From positions 1 to 64,000 of the IMG/VR virus record IMGVR_UViG_3300046777_002497: a DNA stretch of 64,000 bases; one strand, 5' to 3'. The notes under the pieces were generated by a model, which saw only the letters and a list, made by a program, of their open reading frames with translations, ran no database searches and was not told the DNA's origin. The position numbers and the translations under genes are program-made. Numbering within the stretch: position 1 is the stretch's first letter; every line of letters starts with the position of its first letter. This document shows, piece after piece, positions 23,107 through 29,564 of the stretch. This DNA is from a virus.

Positions 23107-23985
23107 TTATGCGATGCAGAATGCTTGCTTCTCAGCTTCTGTATAGTTTGTGCCATGCGGCAGCTTAAACTTAAGACCCACAATCCGGCCGCCGCAGCCA
23201 TCGGAAGGGCGAAAATCAGTCTTATCACCATCGACAACTGCTAGCTTGCGGTTCATGAAATAGACAAACTGAGGCAGTTTTTGACTACGCTTAATGTTGA
23301 ATGCAGCGGCAACATTCAGGCCATTTGATAATGCCGAGCCTGCCATGGCTACATTTTTTTTATTATCCCAACCGTCGAAGCTGAAAGTGAGATGATAGCC
23401 AATATCTTTGCATTCTTGCCAGTTATGTTTGTTTTTAGTGTAGTCGTAAAATTTTACCAACAGTTCAGGATAATGGCTAAACATGTGGATAATGCTTTTG
23501 TATGTTGTGGCGACAATATAAACGCCAAACTTAACCCGCCAGAATCTTGACAGTTCTTCAGACACGGTAAACTCTAGAGTTTCCCATAAAATGTCGGACG
23601 TTCCGTTTAATCTAATTGCCAAAATCTCAGAGACTGGCAGCATTGATCGGTTACAAAGAATCGCCGTAGCAGTCAGCTCTAGAAAATGTTGAGTGTGATC
23701 GAAAAACGCTAGTGTGCGCCTGATTCTGGCTGTTTTTTTGCCGCCCATAAGATACGGGACGCCAGCAAAGTGCAGGCAAATTTTTGCACAGTTTCCGGCA
23801 TTCGGACAAACATTCTGTCCACTGATAACGCTAGGTGCAAAATGTAGGATTCTAGTTTCTTCTGCACTTTTCTCGGTTTTTGGATTGACCGAGAGAAGCG
23901 TACGATGGGATAGGTTATGTTTTTTGCAAAATGCTGAGAGGGTAGCGGGAAGCTTTGCGCGAGAATTCAGAACGGTGGTAGCCAT
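23107..23985 (-). CDS. GP88-family protein
   Basis: The product has 292 residues. The pattern 'LLSVNPKTEKSAEETRILHF', 'SGQNVCPNAGNCAKICLHFA', 'ARIRRTLAFFDH', 'LAIRLNGTSDILWE' matches the GP88 proteins first named in mycobacteriophages. The three cysteines in CPNAGNCAKIC are invariant-looking and may bind metal or an iron-sulfur cluster. The molecular function is not established. Start ATG at 23985. It precedes a small membrane protein gene. Confidence 0.75.
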   Translation of the reverse strand: MATTVLNSRAKLPATLSAFCKKHNLSHRTLLSVNPKTEKSAEETRILHFAPSVISGQNVCPNAGNCAKICLHFAGVPYLMGGKKTARIRRTLAFFDHTQHFLELTATAILCNRSMLPVSEILAIRLNGTSDILWETLEFTVSEELSRFWRVKFGVYIVATTYKSIIHMFSHYPELLVKFYDYTKNKHNWQECKDIGYHLTFSFDGWDNKKNVAMAGSALSNGLNVAAAFNIKRSQKLPQFVYFMNRKLAVVDGDKTDFRPSDGCGGRIVGLKFKLPHGTNYTEAEKQAFCIA

Positions 23986-24030
23986 TTTTTTTGGTGAGAG
24001 AATGTTTGCGGAATGTTTGGCGAATGCTTA

Positions 24031-24213
24031 TCAGGATTCGCCGGGAAGCTTAACTGTTGCATTTTCTGCATTTAATAATGCAAACAATGCGGATCTAACA
24101 GCCGGGTGATTTTGCAAACTAGGGTTAACGCGCGCGCCTTCATTGAATAGAAAGAACAACACGCCAAACTCTGATTCTGTGAGTGTTGGGATTTGCTTTT
24201 GAACGTTTGTCAT
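24031..24213 (-). CDS. small unknown protein
   Basis: The product has 60 residues from ATG 24213 (MTNVQKQIPTLTESE). It is predicted helical, with 'GVLFFLFNEGARVNPSL' suggesting a winged-helix-like or capping fragment. It has spacing of about 34-45 bases to both neighbours. No family is recognised. Confidence 0.5.
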   Translation of the reverse strand: MTNVQKQIPTLTESEFGVLFFLFNEGARVNPSLQNHPAVRSALFALLNAENATVKLPGES

Positions 24214-24247
24214 TTTTCGTGAGAATGTTTGCTTGAAGCGCGAAAAA

Positions 24248-24415
24248 TTAACGGCCAGAGATTTGCAGCAAACAAGTATCGGCGGACGCGCCAGAAGCGC
24301 GGCATGCGACAAAACGCCGCTGATCATCCACAGCCAGACTGGCGACAAACAGGGTTAGGAGAGAACCGCCAAACAGGGCGGCAAGCTTAGCAGTGGTTGA
24401 AAGTGCGTGGGTCAT
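24248..24415 (-). CDS. small membrane or exported protein
   Basis: The product has 55 residues from ATG 24415. A short basic start is followed by a hydrophobic segment (LAALFGGSLLTLFVASLAV), then a polar tail with two cysteines. It could be a signal anchor protein. It is the promoter-proximal gene of the leftward operon next to the repeat block. Confidence 0.5.
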   Translation of the reverse strand: MTHALSTTAKLAALFGGSLLTLFVASLAVDDQRRFVACRASGASADTCLLQISGR

Positions 24416-24630
24416 TTTGATCTGGTGGAGAGGGTCGGCGCGATCTCTCGCCCCGATGCATGAATGATGCCAAATTTCAACGGCCTTGCATAGTGGACGG
24501 TTTAGCAAAGCGCACACTAGGCAGCGACGTTGCGAGATGGTATGGGGCCGCGCGATGTTGGGCGCAACGACAAACAAAAAAAAAGAACATGCGCGCGCGT
24601 ATCACGGCGACTGTCCAAAAATCAAACGCT

Positions 24631-24707
24631 GCAATATTTCGCAACATTCAGCCACCTATCACGCTTGGGGGCATCCTGGCAAGCTGCGCAACATTTCGCA
24701 ACATTCA
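24631..24707. repeat. GCAACATT repeats in opposite orientation to the main array
   Basis: Two blocks, GCAATATTTCGCAACATTC at 24631-24649 and GCGCAACATTTCGCAACATTC near 24686-24706, are tandem 10-mers. Their reverse complement (GAATGTTGCGAAATGTTGCG) has the same form as the AAGAAATGTT units of the larger array at 24.83-25.20 kb. They would form an inverted partner of that array. Confidence 0.6.
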
Positions 24708-24826
24708 GCGCCCATACCATAGGACTGGCAAGAATCGGCGGATTGTGACGAAAAATCACAAAACGCCAAAATGTAACAACGGATACAGAGAAAAGGAACG
24801 GCGAATCATCTCAGCCGATCGCGGGA

Positions 24827-25205
24827 CATTGTTAAGAATTATCAAGAACCATAAAATATTAAGTAATATTAAGAATTATCAACACACTGAGAAATGTGAA
24901 GAATTATCAAGAATTGTTAAGAGATGTGACGCTTGTAGGAATGTTAAGAAATGTTACAAAATATTAAGAAATGTTACAATTTGCGAATGTTAAGAAATGT
25001 TAAGAATTGTTACAAAGTATTACAAAAACGCAAATATTAAGAATTGTTACAAAGTATTACGAAATATTAAGAATTGTTACGAAATGTTAAGAATTGTTAA
25101 GAATTGCAACAAATTCTGACATTGTTACGAAATGTTAAGAATTATTAAGAAATATTACGAAATATTAAGAAATATTAAGAAATGTTACGAAATGTAACAA
25201 TGCGG
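24827..25205. repeat. phased 10-bp AT-rich tandem repeat array
   Basis: About 370 bp is built almost entirely from variants of A[AC]GAA[AT]T[GA]TT, in long runs joined head to tail with 10-bp spacing (for example TTAAGAATTGTTACGAAATG). At least thirty units can be read. Short A/T tracts recur once per helical turn, so the DNA should be curved and easily melted. No gene crosses it on either strand. It is a candidate origin, centromere-like site or protein-nucleation site. Confidence 0.85.
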
Positions 25206-25217
25206 TTATGCGCATAC

Positions 25218-25312
25218 CGTGATACGACCCTAGCCGGATCCTAGATACGCCTCTAGCCGGATCCAATTTTTTCTGATACGGAGCCAGCCGGATCTGATAC
25301 GGAGCTAGCCGG
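25218..25312. repeat. four copies of a GATACG...AGCCGGATC repeat
   Basis: Four imperfect copies of about 22 bp, consensus TGATACGGAGCTAGCCGGATC, start near 25220, 25243, 25272 and 25293. They separate the phased AT array from a terminator. The TGATACGGA core also occurs at 20588, at the start of the structured stretch. Confidence 0.75.
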
Positions 25313-25330
25313 GCCTTGAGGCCCGGCTTG
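25308..25330. terminator. hairpin GCCGGGCC-TTGA-GGCCCGGC
   Basis: An 8-bp perfect G/C stem with a TTGA loop, just after the 22-bp repeats. Its T-run is weak on both strands, so it could be a terminator or a roadblock that isolates the repeat block from the leftward operon. Confidence 0.6.
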
Positions 25331-25396
25331 GTAAGACGATGACGGCTTAAACAATGAGTAAACATTGTGACATGCTAAATCGCCTGTGAAACCACT

Positions 25397-25546
25397 TTAC
25401 CAACCATGACCATCAAAAGCCGCCTTTAGGGCGGCTTCTTCGCTGGCAAATGGTCCTCCTACAAAGCTTTCATCATCATCAGCATAGAAATACCAACCTT
25501 CCACAAGTTCTGTACCTTTGCAGCAATCTTCAGAAAAGAAATCCAC
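25397..25546 (-). CDS. small protein whose 3' end encodes a terminator
   Basis: The product has 49 residues from GTG 25546: acidic, aromatic 'GWYFYADDDESFVGGPFASE', then EEAALKAAFDGHGW. It overlaps nothing and lies five bases after the upstream gene. The codons for EAALKA form a perfect hairpin, GCCGCC-CTAAA-GGCGGC followed by TTTT, so the operon's terminator lies inside the coding sequence. The family is unnamed, but the pattern is one I associate with cyanophage small proteins. Confidence 0.6.
   Translation of the reverse strand: MDFFSEDCCKGTELVEGWYFYADDDESFVGGPFASEEAALKAAFDGHGW
25418..25436 (-). terminator. coding-embedded terminator GCCGCC-CTAAA-GGCGGC-TTTT
   Basis: It lies inside the last codons of the 49-residue gene and ends the leftward accessory operon before the 1-kb repeat block. 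Confidence 0.7.
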
Positions 25547-25551
25547 GAGAA

Positions 25552-25851
25552 TTATTTCACTTGCTCCTGAAGCCTATTCCACATCCATTGCTCCTTAGTA
25601 TCAGGGCGTATCAGTTCGTAGCCTTCATGATCAACGATGGCATCACCAGCGCTGTTTATGTGGCCTTCAACATCCCGGCGCCAGATGCCCCTACAAGAGC
25701 CTTGCTGGTCAAAGATGGCAATAATGTCCTCCCGATCCTCCATGGCGAGCCTGACGTGGAAGAGAAGGTCTCTCAAACGGGCCGCTTGGTAGCGGCCTTT
25801 AGTGGGAGGGAAATACGGGCCGTTGTCTTGATAAGTGGAAATGGTCAGCAT
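25552..25851 (-). CDS. unknown accessory protein
   Basis: The product has 99 residues. A charged middle ('RDLLFHVRLAMEDREDIIAI') is followed by 'GIWRRDVEGHINSAGDAIVD', likely an alpha/beta fold. No family is recognised. It is tightly packed between neighbours on the same strand. Confidence 0.55.
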   Translation of the reverse strand: MLTISTYQDNGPYFPPTKGRYQAARLRDLLFHVRLAMEDREDIIAIFDQQGSCRGIWRRDVEGHINSAGDAIVDHEGYELIRPDTKEQWMWNRLQEQVK

Positions 25852-25854
25852 GGT

Positions 25855-26082
25855 TCAAAAAACAGGATGATCAGGGAAGGTTTCAGGCTCTTCTTCAGCC
25901 TCGTGGACAATTTCTTTGAGCTGATCAATGATGCAGCGAATGGCGTAAGCAACTCCTGGGCCAACGTTATCTAACGCTTCGTCCATAGTCCTAATTTCAT
26001 CATGCACTTCTTGAATCGTTTCAAAAGTCTTGGCAGCGTATGGAACGCCCCATTCATCATCGACAATGAGAGAATAAGGCAT
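25855..26082 (-). CDS. acidic unknown protein
   Basis: The product has 75 residues, strongly acidic ('IVHEAEEEPETFPDHPVF' at the C-terminus). It begins with two predicted strands (YSLIVDDEWGVPYAAKTFE) and then a helix. No family is recognised. It is three bases from its downstream neighbour. Confidence 0.55.
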   Translation of the reverse strand: MPYSLIVDDEWGVPYAAKTFETIQEVHDEIRTMDEALDNVGPGVAYAIRCIIDQLKEIVHEAEEEPETFPDHPVF

Positions 26083-26085
26083 GAT

Positions 26086-26268
26086 TCAGTCTTCGATAAT
26101 GCGGAAATCAGGGTCGTTGTTGCGTTGTATCCACCTGCATTGATTTAGCTCAGGCCATACAACGAAAAGCTTGTCGTGATGATCCTGCTCAACAATGGCA
26201 GTGGTGACTTTAGTGCCGATGCGAGATTTGCCTTTCTTTGAAATGGCAATAATGTTAATTGCATTCAT
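26086..26268 (-). CDS. small beta-rich unknown protein
   Basis: The product has 60 residues from ATG 26268 (MNAINIIAISKKGKSRIGTK). It looks like a five-stranded beta protein ending 'DPDFRIIED'. Its layout resembles the KOW/SH3-like small protein at 29361-29564. No family is recognised. Confidence 0.5.
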   Translation of the reverse strand: MNAINIIAISKKGKSRIGTKVTTAIVEQDHHDKLFVVWPELNQCRWIQRNNDPDFRIIED

Positions 26269-26286
26269 CGTTCTAAAGAGGAGAGC

Positions 26287-26305
26287 GGGCCGCTTGTGGC
26301 GGCCC
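26287..26305. other. hairpin GGGCCGC-TTGTG-GCGGCCC without T-run
   Basis: A perfect 7-bp stem in the gap between two minus-strand genes. It lacks a downstream T-run on the minus strand, so it is more likely an mRNA processing or stabilising element than a terminator. Confidence 0.5.
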
Positions 26306-26314
26306 TTGTGCGAC

Positions 26315-26599
26315 TCAGGCGGCTTGCATTGCCCATTGCTTATCCATCCAACGCTGGCGATCATCAGCGCTTTCAAAGAGAGCCACTGGCTCGTCGCTGT
26401 TGGGCTTAGTGCAGAAGAACTTACTGGTGAGCAGTCTGCTGGTTCGAGCATCGCGGAAGTCTGCTGTCCAGAGCCAGAAGCCCTGGCAAGAAGCAACAAG
26501 CTTCACGCGCCGCTCAGTGCCTTTAGGAGCACAGGAACGCCACCACTGCCCTTGAGTGGGGGAGAAGGCAGCCATGGTGAAGATAAGACGGTCAGTCAT
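26315..26599 (-). CDS. small protein with CAPxGTExR motif
   Basis: The product has 94 residues from ATG 26599 (MTDRLIFTMAAFSPTQ); ATG 26575 is possible. It contains 'WWRSCAPKGTERRVK' and a C-terminal 'ESADDRQRWMDKQW' helix. The same CAP[DK]GTE[QR]R motif occurs in the next gene upstream, so the two share a repeated beta module. No function is known. Confidence 0.6.
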   Translation of the reverse strand: MTDRLIFTMAAFSPTQGQWWRSCAPKGTERRVKLVASCQGFWLWTADFRDARTSRLLTSKFFCTKPNSDEPVALFESADDRQRWMDKQWAMQAA

Positions 26600-26636
26600 T
26601 GGAAGAAGAAAGGAGAAGCTCGCGCCTCGTTGGAAC

Positions 26637-26670
26637 AACAATACAGCATGAAGGCCCCTTGAAAGGGGCC
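26637..26670 (-). promoter_or_regulatory. intergenic cassette: hairpin GGCCCC/GGGGCC plus TGTATTGTT box
   Basis: Between two minus-strand genes: a terminator-like hairpin (26653-26670) after the upstream stop, then TGCTGTATTGTT on the minus strand just before the ribosome site of the next gene. The same order recurs at 27251, 28980 and 29310. TATTGT is probably a -10 box, because at 30056 it has a TTGACA partner 17 bases upstream. Confidence 0.55.
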
Positions 26671-26682
26671 TGTTACAAAGCT

Positions 26683-27210
26683 TCACACTTTGGTTTTGGC
26701 GCGGCGCTTCACTTGGCTGCGCTCCACGTAAGGGGCGGGATCCACCCAGCCTTTTCTACGGAAGACGCTGTTGGTAGAGGCCCTCATTTGCTCTCCATCG
26801 TCGAAAGTGATGATGATGGTCCAGCAGGTGGGAGTGCGCTGCTCAGTACCGTCAGGAGCGCAGGTGATGCTCCATCCGCATTCTTCATCGGTGGTTTCAA
26901 TGGAAGCAATGGAATGCCAACCAACCACTTTGGTGGTCATGAGACCAGTCGATTGGAGAATTGCGAGCTCATCTCCCACTTGCAGGGAGTGGCCAATAGC
27001 TTCACGCTGACACTTGAGGGCGTGAGCCCAATCCTGGAATTCTTTGTGAGCCTTCTTGGTGTGACGCACGCCATGACCATTGCAGCCGTAGCAAACGCTG
27101 CCATGGAGCTGGTTATAGCTGTGCTCGCCAGAGCCACCACAACGCCCGCACACTTGCAGGGGGAAGCCGTAGCGATCAACGGAGGGGAAGGAGTCGAGAG
27201 TGATGGTCAT
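26683..27210 (-). CDS. zinc-finger protein (DnaJ-like CxxCxGxG) with CAPDGTEQR module
   Basis: The product has 175 residues. The N-terminal 'QVCGRCGGSGEHSYNQLHGS' plus 'VCYGCNGHG' are two CxxCxGxG half-sites, as in the DnaJ cysteine-rich zinc domain. The C-terminal half has 'CGWSITCAPDGTEQRTP' and a beta-rich part shared with the downstream gene. It probably binds zinc and a nucleic acid or protein partner. No known phage family name. Confidence 0.65.
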   Translation of the reverse strand: MTITLDSFPSVDRYGFPLQVCGRCGGSGEHSYNQLHGSVCYGCNGHGVRHTKKAHKEFQDWAHALKCQREAIGHSLQVGDELAILQSTGLMTTKVVGWHSIASIETTDEECGWSITCAPDGTEQRTPTCWTIIITFDDGEQMRASTNSVFRRKGWVDPAPYVERSQVKRRAKTKV

Positions 27211-27250
27211 TGGTCTTGAAGAGGAGAGGCTCGCGCCTCAGAACAAAGGA

Positions 27251-27282
27251 ACAATACAGCAGAAAGGGGGCCAGAAGCCCCC
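27251..27282 (-). promoter_or_regulatory. intergenic cassette: hairpin GGGGGC/GCCCCC plus TGTATTGTT box
   Basis: This is the second copy of the hairpin-plus-box cassette. It shares GAACAAAGGAACAATACA exactly with the copy at 29299-29316. The hairpin (27266-27282) follows the upstream gene and the box precedes the start at 27210. Confidence 0.55.
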
Positions 27283-27313
27283 TGGTTACAAAGCTTTACA
27301 AAAGGAGAGGCGA

Positions 27314-27655
27314 TCAAATCGTATAAGGAGTGCGTGAATAATTTGCTAATTCCTTTTCCAATTGCGCAAGTTTATGCTGGTAAAATAAATAAGCTTGCTG
27401 CCTAGTTTTTCCTGATGGCATTTGCATGATTTCCTGAAAAATTTCTTTTAGACATTCACATGCAGCTTCGTAACGTAACTGCTTATAAATCTTTTCGCCG
27501 CCAAGTTCATCGATAATGAAATCATCAAAGATTTCTTTTGCTTTTGTTAAATATTTTTGGCGCGTAGACTGATAATGTTTTCCAAAGCTTCCGTTTCTAA
27601 GTTGTTTTTCAGTGGGGAGAGAAATGTCAGTGGTGAATGCAAGATGATTTGCCAT
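27314..27655 (-). CDS. helical unknown protein
   Basis: The product has 113 residues, almost entirely predicted helical and lysine-rich ('KYLTKAKEIFDDFIIDELGG', 'RQQAYLFYQHKLAQLEKELA'). It is probably a coiled-coil or DNA/protein-binding bundle. No family is recognised. A terminator separates it from the gene upstream. Confidence 0.55.
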   Translation of the reverse strand: MANHLAFTTDISLPTEKQLRNGSFGKHYQSTRQKYLTKAKEIFDDFIIDELGGEKIYKQLRYEAACECLKEIFQEIMQMPSGKTRQQAYLFYQHKLAQLEKELANYSRTPYTI

Positions 27656-27676
27656 TTTCTTGAGAGAGAAGGGAAA

Positions 27677-27700
27677 GGGCTGCGGGGGCAGCCCTTGGCT
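27677..27700 (-). terminator. terminator GGGCTGC-CCCC-GCAGCCC-TTTCCC
   Basis: A 7-bp stem on the minus strand just before the gene starting at 27655. It ends the transcript of the 27794-28428 gene pair. Confidence 0.6.
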
Positions 27701-27793
27701 GGGCTAGGCCAAGCTTCACGAGGCAAGGCTTTAACGACACTCAGTTGCCGGTAACGCTCCAATGAAAAAAATTGGGCGAGACAATGGTAATGG

Positions 27794-28168
27794 CTATTGC
27801 GTGACGTTGGCACAGAGCGTGGCCACCATCATTGCTTCGCCTGGTTTTGCGCCTTTAGCAATGGGACTGCGCCAGCCATTCCATTTACCAGCTTCCGTGG
27901 TGTTCACTTGTAGGAGCGGGCAACTCACGGCGATGTAGGAAGGAGTTTGGGCAGATTCTCCTTTGCATGAGCGTAGTGTGGTGCGCACGCCATCACTTGC
28001 TAGCTTCCATTGTCCCCATTGGTACGTGCAATCGCCAAAGGAACGTTCAGCGGCTGCAGGAGCTTGTTGCATGATCTTCTCTAGGATTTCTTGCTGGCGA
28101 TTCTTTACTGGCTCCTGTTGAACCATAGGAGGCAGTTCGGGCAGGGCAGTGGCGATGAGAGGAATCAT
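27794..28168 (-). CDS. putative exported protein
   Basis: The product has 124 residues. A hydrophobic, proline-containing start (MIPLIATALPELPPM) is followed by a helical linker and a beta-rich C-terminal part with four cysteines ('DCTYQWGQWK', 'LRSCKGES', 'VSCPLLQV', 'TLCANVTQ'), which could form two disulfides outside the cytoplasm. The start overlaps the upstream gene by four bases. No family is recognised. Confidence 0.5.
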   Translation of the reverse strand: MIPLIATALPELPPMVQQEPVKNRQQEILEKIMQQAPAAAERSFGDCTYQWGQWKLASDGVRTTLRSCKGESAQTPSYIAVSCPLLQVNTTEAGKWNGWRSPIAKGAKPGEAMMVATLCANVTQ

Positions 28169-28428
28169 GAGAATGCAGAAGATTGTTGTTTTTGGTGAGC
28201 AGTTTGTGCTGGCAGCATTATCCAGCCGGTGTAATTAGGAGAAGAGCGATCTACGCGGATTAGTCCTTTCTTTTCAAGAGCAGCAAGAGCATTTAAATAC
28301 GCTTCCAGGCGATTGCCAACAAGGCAGCTTTTTGGTATGAAGCATGGAGCATTTTTGTTGCGCTTCTGATAAACAAGGAAATAGGAATAAAGATTGCGCT
28401 GGTTAATTGAAAGTCCAGAATTAAGCAT
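28165..28428 (-). CDS. winged-helix-like small protein
   Basis: The product has 87 residues. 'LSINQRNLYSYFLVYQKRN' and 'LEAYLNALAALEKKGLIRVD' followed by a beta hairpin (NYTGWIML) have the helix-helix-wing order of a winged-helix DNA-binding domain. It is probably a small regulator. It overlaps the downstream gene by four bases. Confidence 0.5.
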   Translation of the reverse strand: MLNSGLSINQRNLYSYFLVYQKRNKNAPCFIPKSCLVGNRLEAYLNALAALEKKGLIRVDRSSPNYTGWIMLPAQTAHQKQQSSAFS

Positions 28429-28430
28429 TG

Positions 28431-28667
28431 TCAGAAGATTTCATTGAAATACTGTTCAGCTTCCCATTTGTGGTCAAAGATGCCATAGGAAGTATCGTGA
28501 AGCTGCAGCTCAGTGATGCGTTCCCAACCGTAAGCTTCCCACTTTTGGGAGCCATCAGCGCAGAGGAATTGTCTGACGCCATAACCAGAGTGTTGCGCTT
28601 GACGATCCGCTTCGAGCTTGGCTAGGTAAGGGCTGGTTCTCCAGCCTTCAACTACTTTGTGAAACAT
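28431..28667 (-). CDS. small protein with xxADGSxKW strand motif
   Basis: The product has 78 residues. 'FLCADGSQKWEAYGWERITE' and a C-terminal 'HKWEAEQYFNEIF' helix resemble the neighbouring CAPxGTE and KADGS proteins: a beta sheet around an [AP][DK]G[ST] turn. This suggests a locally duplicated family. No function is known. Confidence 0.55.
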   Translation of the reverse strand: MFHKVVEGWRTSPYLAKLEADRQAQHSGYGVRQFLCADGSQKWEAYGWERITELQLHDTSYGIFDHKWEAEQYFNEIF

Positions 28668-28670
28668 TGC

Positions 28671-28949
28671 TCAAAAGGAAATGGATTGGCCGTTTGCTTT
28701 AACACTGATCACGCGCTCGCAATCAAAGGAACGCCAGGCGCCTTCACCTGCGCTACGAGCAATGGAGAAATCGCGGCAACGGACAATGCTGGGCTTTTTA
28801 ATGGCAGTGCCAGTGCCCTTGATTTCCTTGCTATCGCGAGGATTGAACTGAAGGCTGCGAACGGAACCATCAGCCTTGATGAACTGCACGCTGACAATGC
28901 TGCTGCCAGCATTGAAGATGAACTGCTTGACGAGAGCGGTTTTGTCCAT
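28671..28949 (-). CDS. small WGR-like/KADGS-motif protein
   Basis: The product has 92 residues from ATG 28949. 'SVQFIKADGSVRSLQFNPRD' and 'GEGAWRSFDCERVISVKANG' are beta-strand pairs of the same style as its neighbours. It has its own hairpin-plus-box cassette upstream at 28980. No family is certain. Confidence 0.5.
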   Translation of the reverse strand: MDKTALVKQFIFNAGSSIVSVQFIKADGSVRSLQFNPRDSKEIKGTGTAIKKPSIVRCRDFSIARSAGEGAWRSFDCERVISVKANGQSISF

Positions 28950-28979
28950 GAGAGGAGGCATCGCTGCCAGACGACTAGA

Positions 28980-29014
28980 GAACAATACAGGAGAAAGGCC
29001 CCAGAAATGGGGCC
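28980..29014 (-). promoter_or_regulatory. intergenic cassette: hairpin GGCCCC/GGGGCC plus TGTATTGTT box
   Basis: This is the third copy of the cassette. The hairpin at 28997-29014 follows the upstream stop; the box on the minus strand at 28980-28989 precedes the gene starting at 28949. Confidence 0.55.
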
Positions 29015-29026
29015 TGTAACAAAGCT

Positions 29027-29284
29027 TTACATTTGATCGCAAATGCCCATCAGCACTTCACCCACGTATTTCCTTGCTGCTTCAATGTGGCCAAAAGCTT
29101 CAGAGCGCTCATCACGAGCTTGATAGTAAGCATCAGGACCTTGTGGATAAAAATCCCTTCCGTTGCATGTTGTAGAGGCAAAAGCCTCTAAGGCTTTGGT
29201 GAGAGCATCGTAAGCAGAAGCATATTCATCTCTGAGATCAGTCTTGGAAGTACCGTTGAGATGGAGAGTGGGGATGGTAGTCAT
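29027..29284 (-). CDS. unknown helical protein
   Basis: The product has 85 residues from ATG 29284. It is helical ('LRDEYASAYDALTKALEAF', 'EAFGHIEAARKYVGEVL'), with one loop around 'CNGRDFYPQGPDAYYQ'. No family is recognised. It is flanked on both sides by hairpin cassettes. Confidence 0.55.
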   Translation of the reverse strand: MTTIPTLHLNGTSKTDLRDEYASAYDALTKALEAFASTTCNGRDFYPQGPDAYYQARDERSEAFGHIEAARKYVGEVLMGICDQM

Positions 29285-29298
29285 GGTTGCGAGAGGCG

Positions 29299-29340
29299 CG
29301 AACAAAGGAACAATACATGAGAAAGGGGCCTGGTGGCCCC
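29299..29340 (-). promoter_or_regulatory. intergenic cassette: hairpin GGGGCC/GGCCCC plus TGTATTGTT box
   Basis: This is the fourth copy of the cassette. The hairpin is at 29325-29340 and the ACAATACA box (plus-strand reading) at about 29310. Right of the hairpin lies GTTGCATTTCGCAAC, related to the GCAACATT repeats at 24.63-24.71 kb. Confidence 0.55.
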
Positions 29341-29360
29341 GTTGTTGCATTTCGCAACAT

Positions 29361-29564
29361 TTACTGAAGGCTCTCAATGCGGAAAGGCTTGAGACGCCCT
29401 ATTCGCAAGGCTTTTTCCTTAACGAACTGTTGACTATTTGTTTTTGTATTCTTGATTTTGTATAAACCAGTTTCAGGAATAACTTTTGTAATAATATATT
29501 CTCCTCTCCATTGTTTAAAGCCAAAGTCATACAAATCGACGATGGTGCCAATAGAGAATTTCAT
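29361..29564 (-). CDS. SH3/KOW-like small protein
   Basis: The product has 67 residues from ATG 29564. 'FSIGTIVDLYDFGFKQWRG' followed by 'YIITKVIPETGLYKIKNTK' looks like a small five-stranded barrel of the KOW/SH3 kind. Its start overlaps the HicA-like gene stop by four bases, so the two are co-translated. It is not a HicB-type protein. Confidence 0.55.
   Translation of the reverse strand: MKFSIGTIVDLYDFGFKQWRGEYIITKVIPETGLYKIKNTKTNSQQFVKEKALRIGRLKPFRIESLQ

Noticed and set aside
24460-24993. 177-codon open frame on the plus strand
   Set aside because: It runs into the 10-bp repeat array and its peptide is a low-complexity product of those repeats; no ribosome site.
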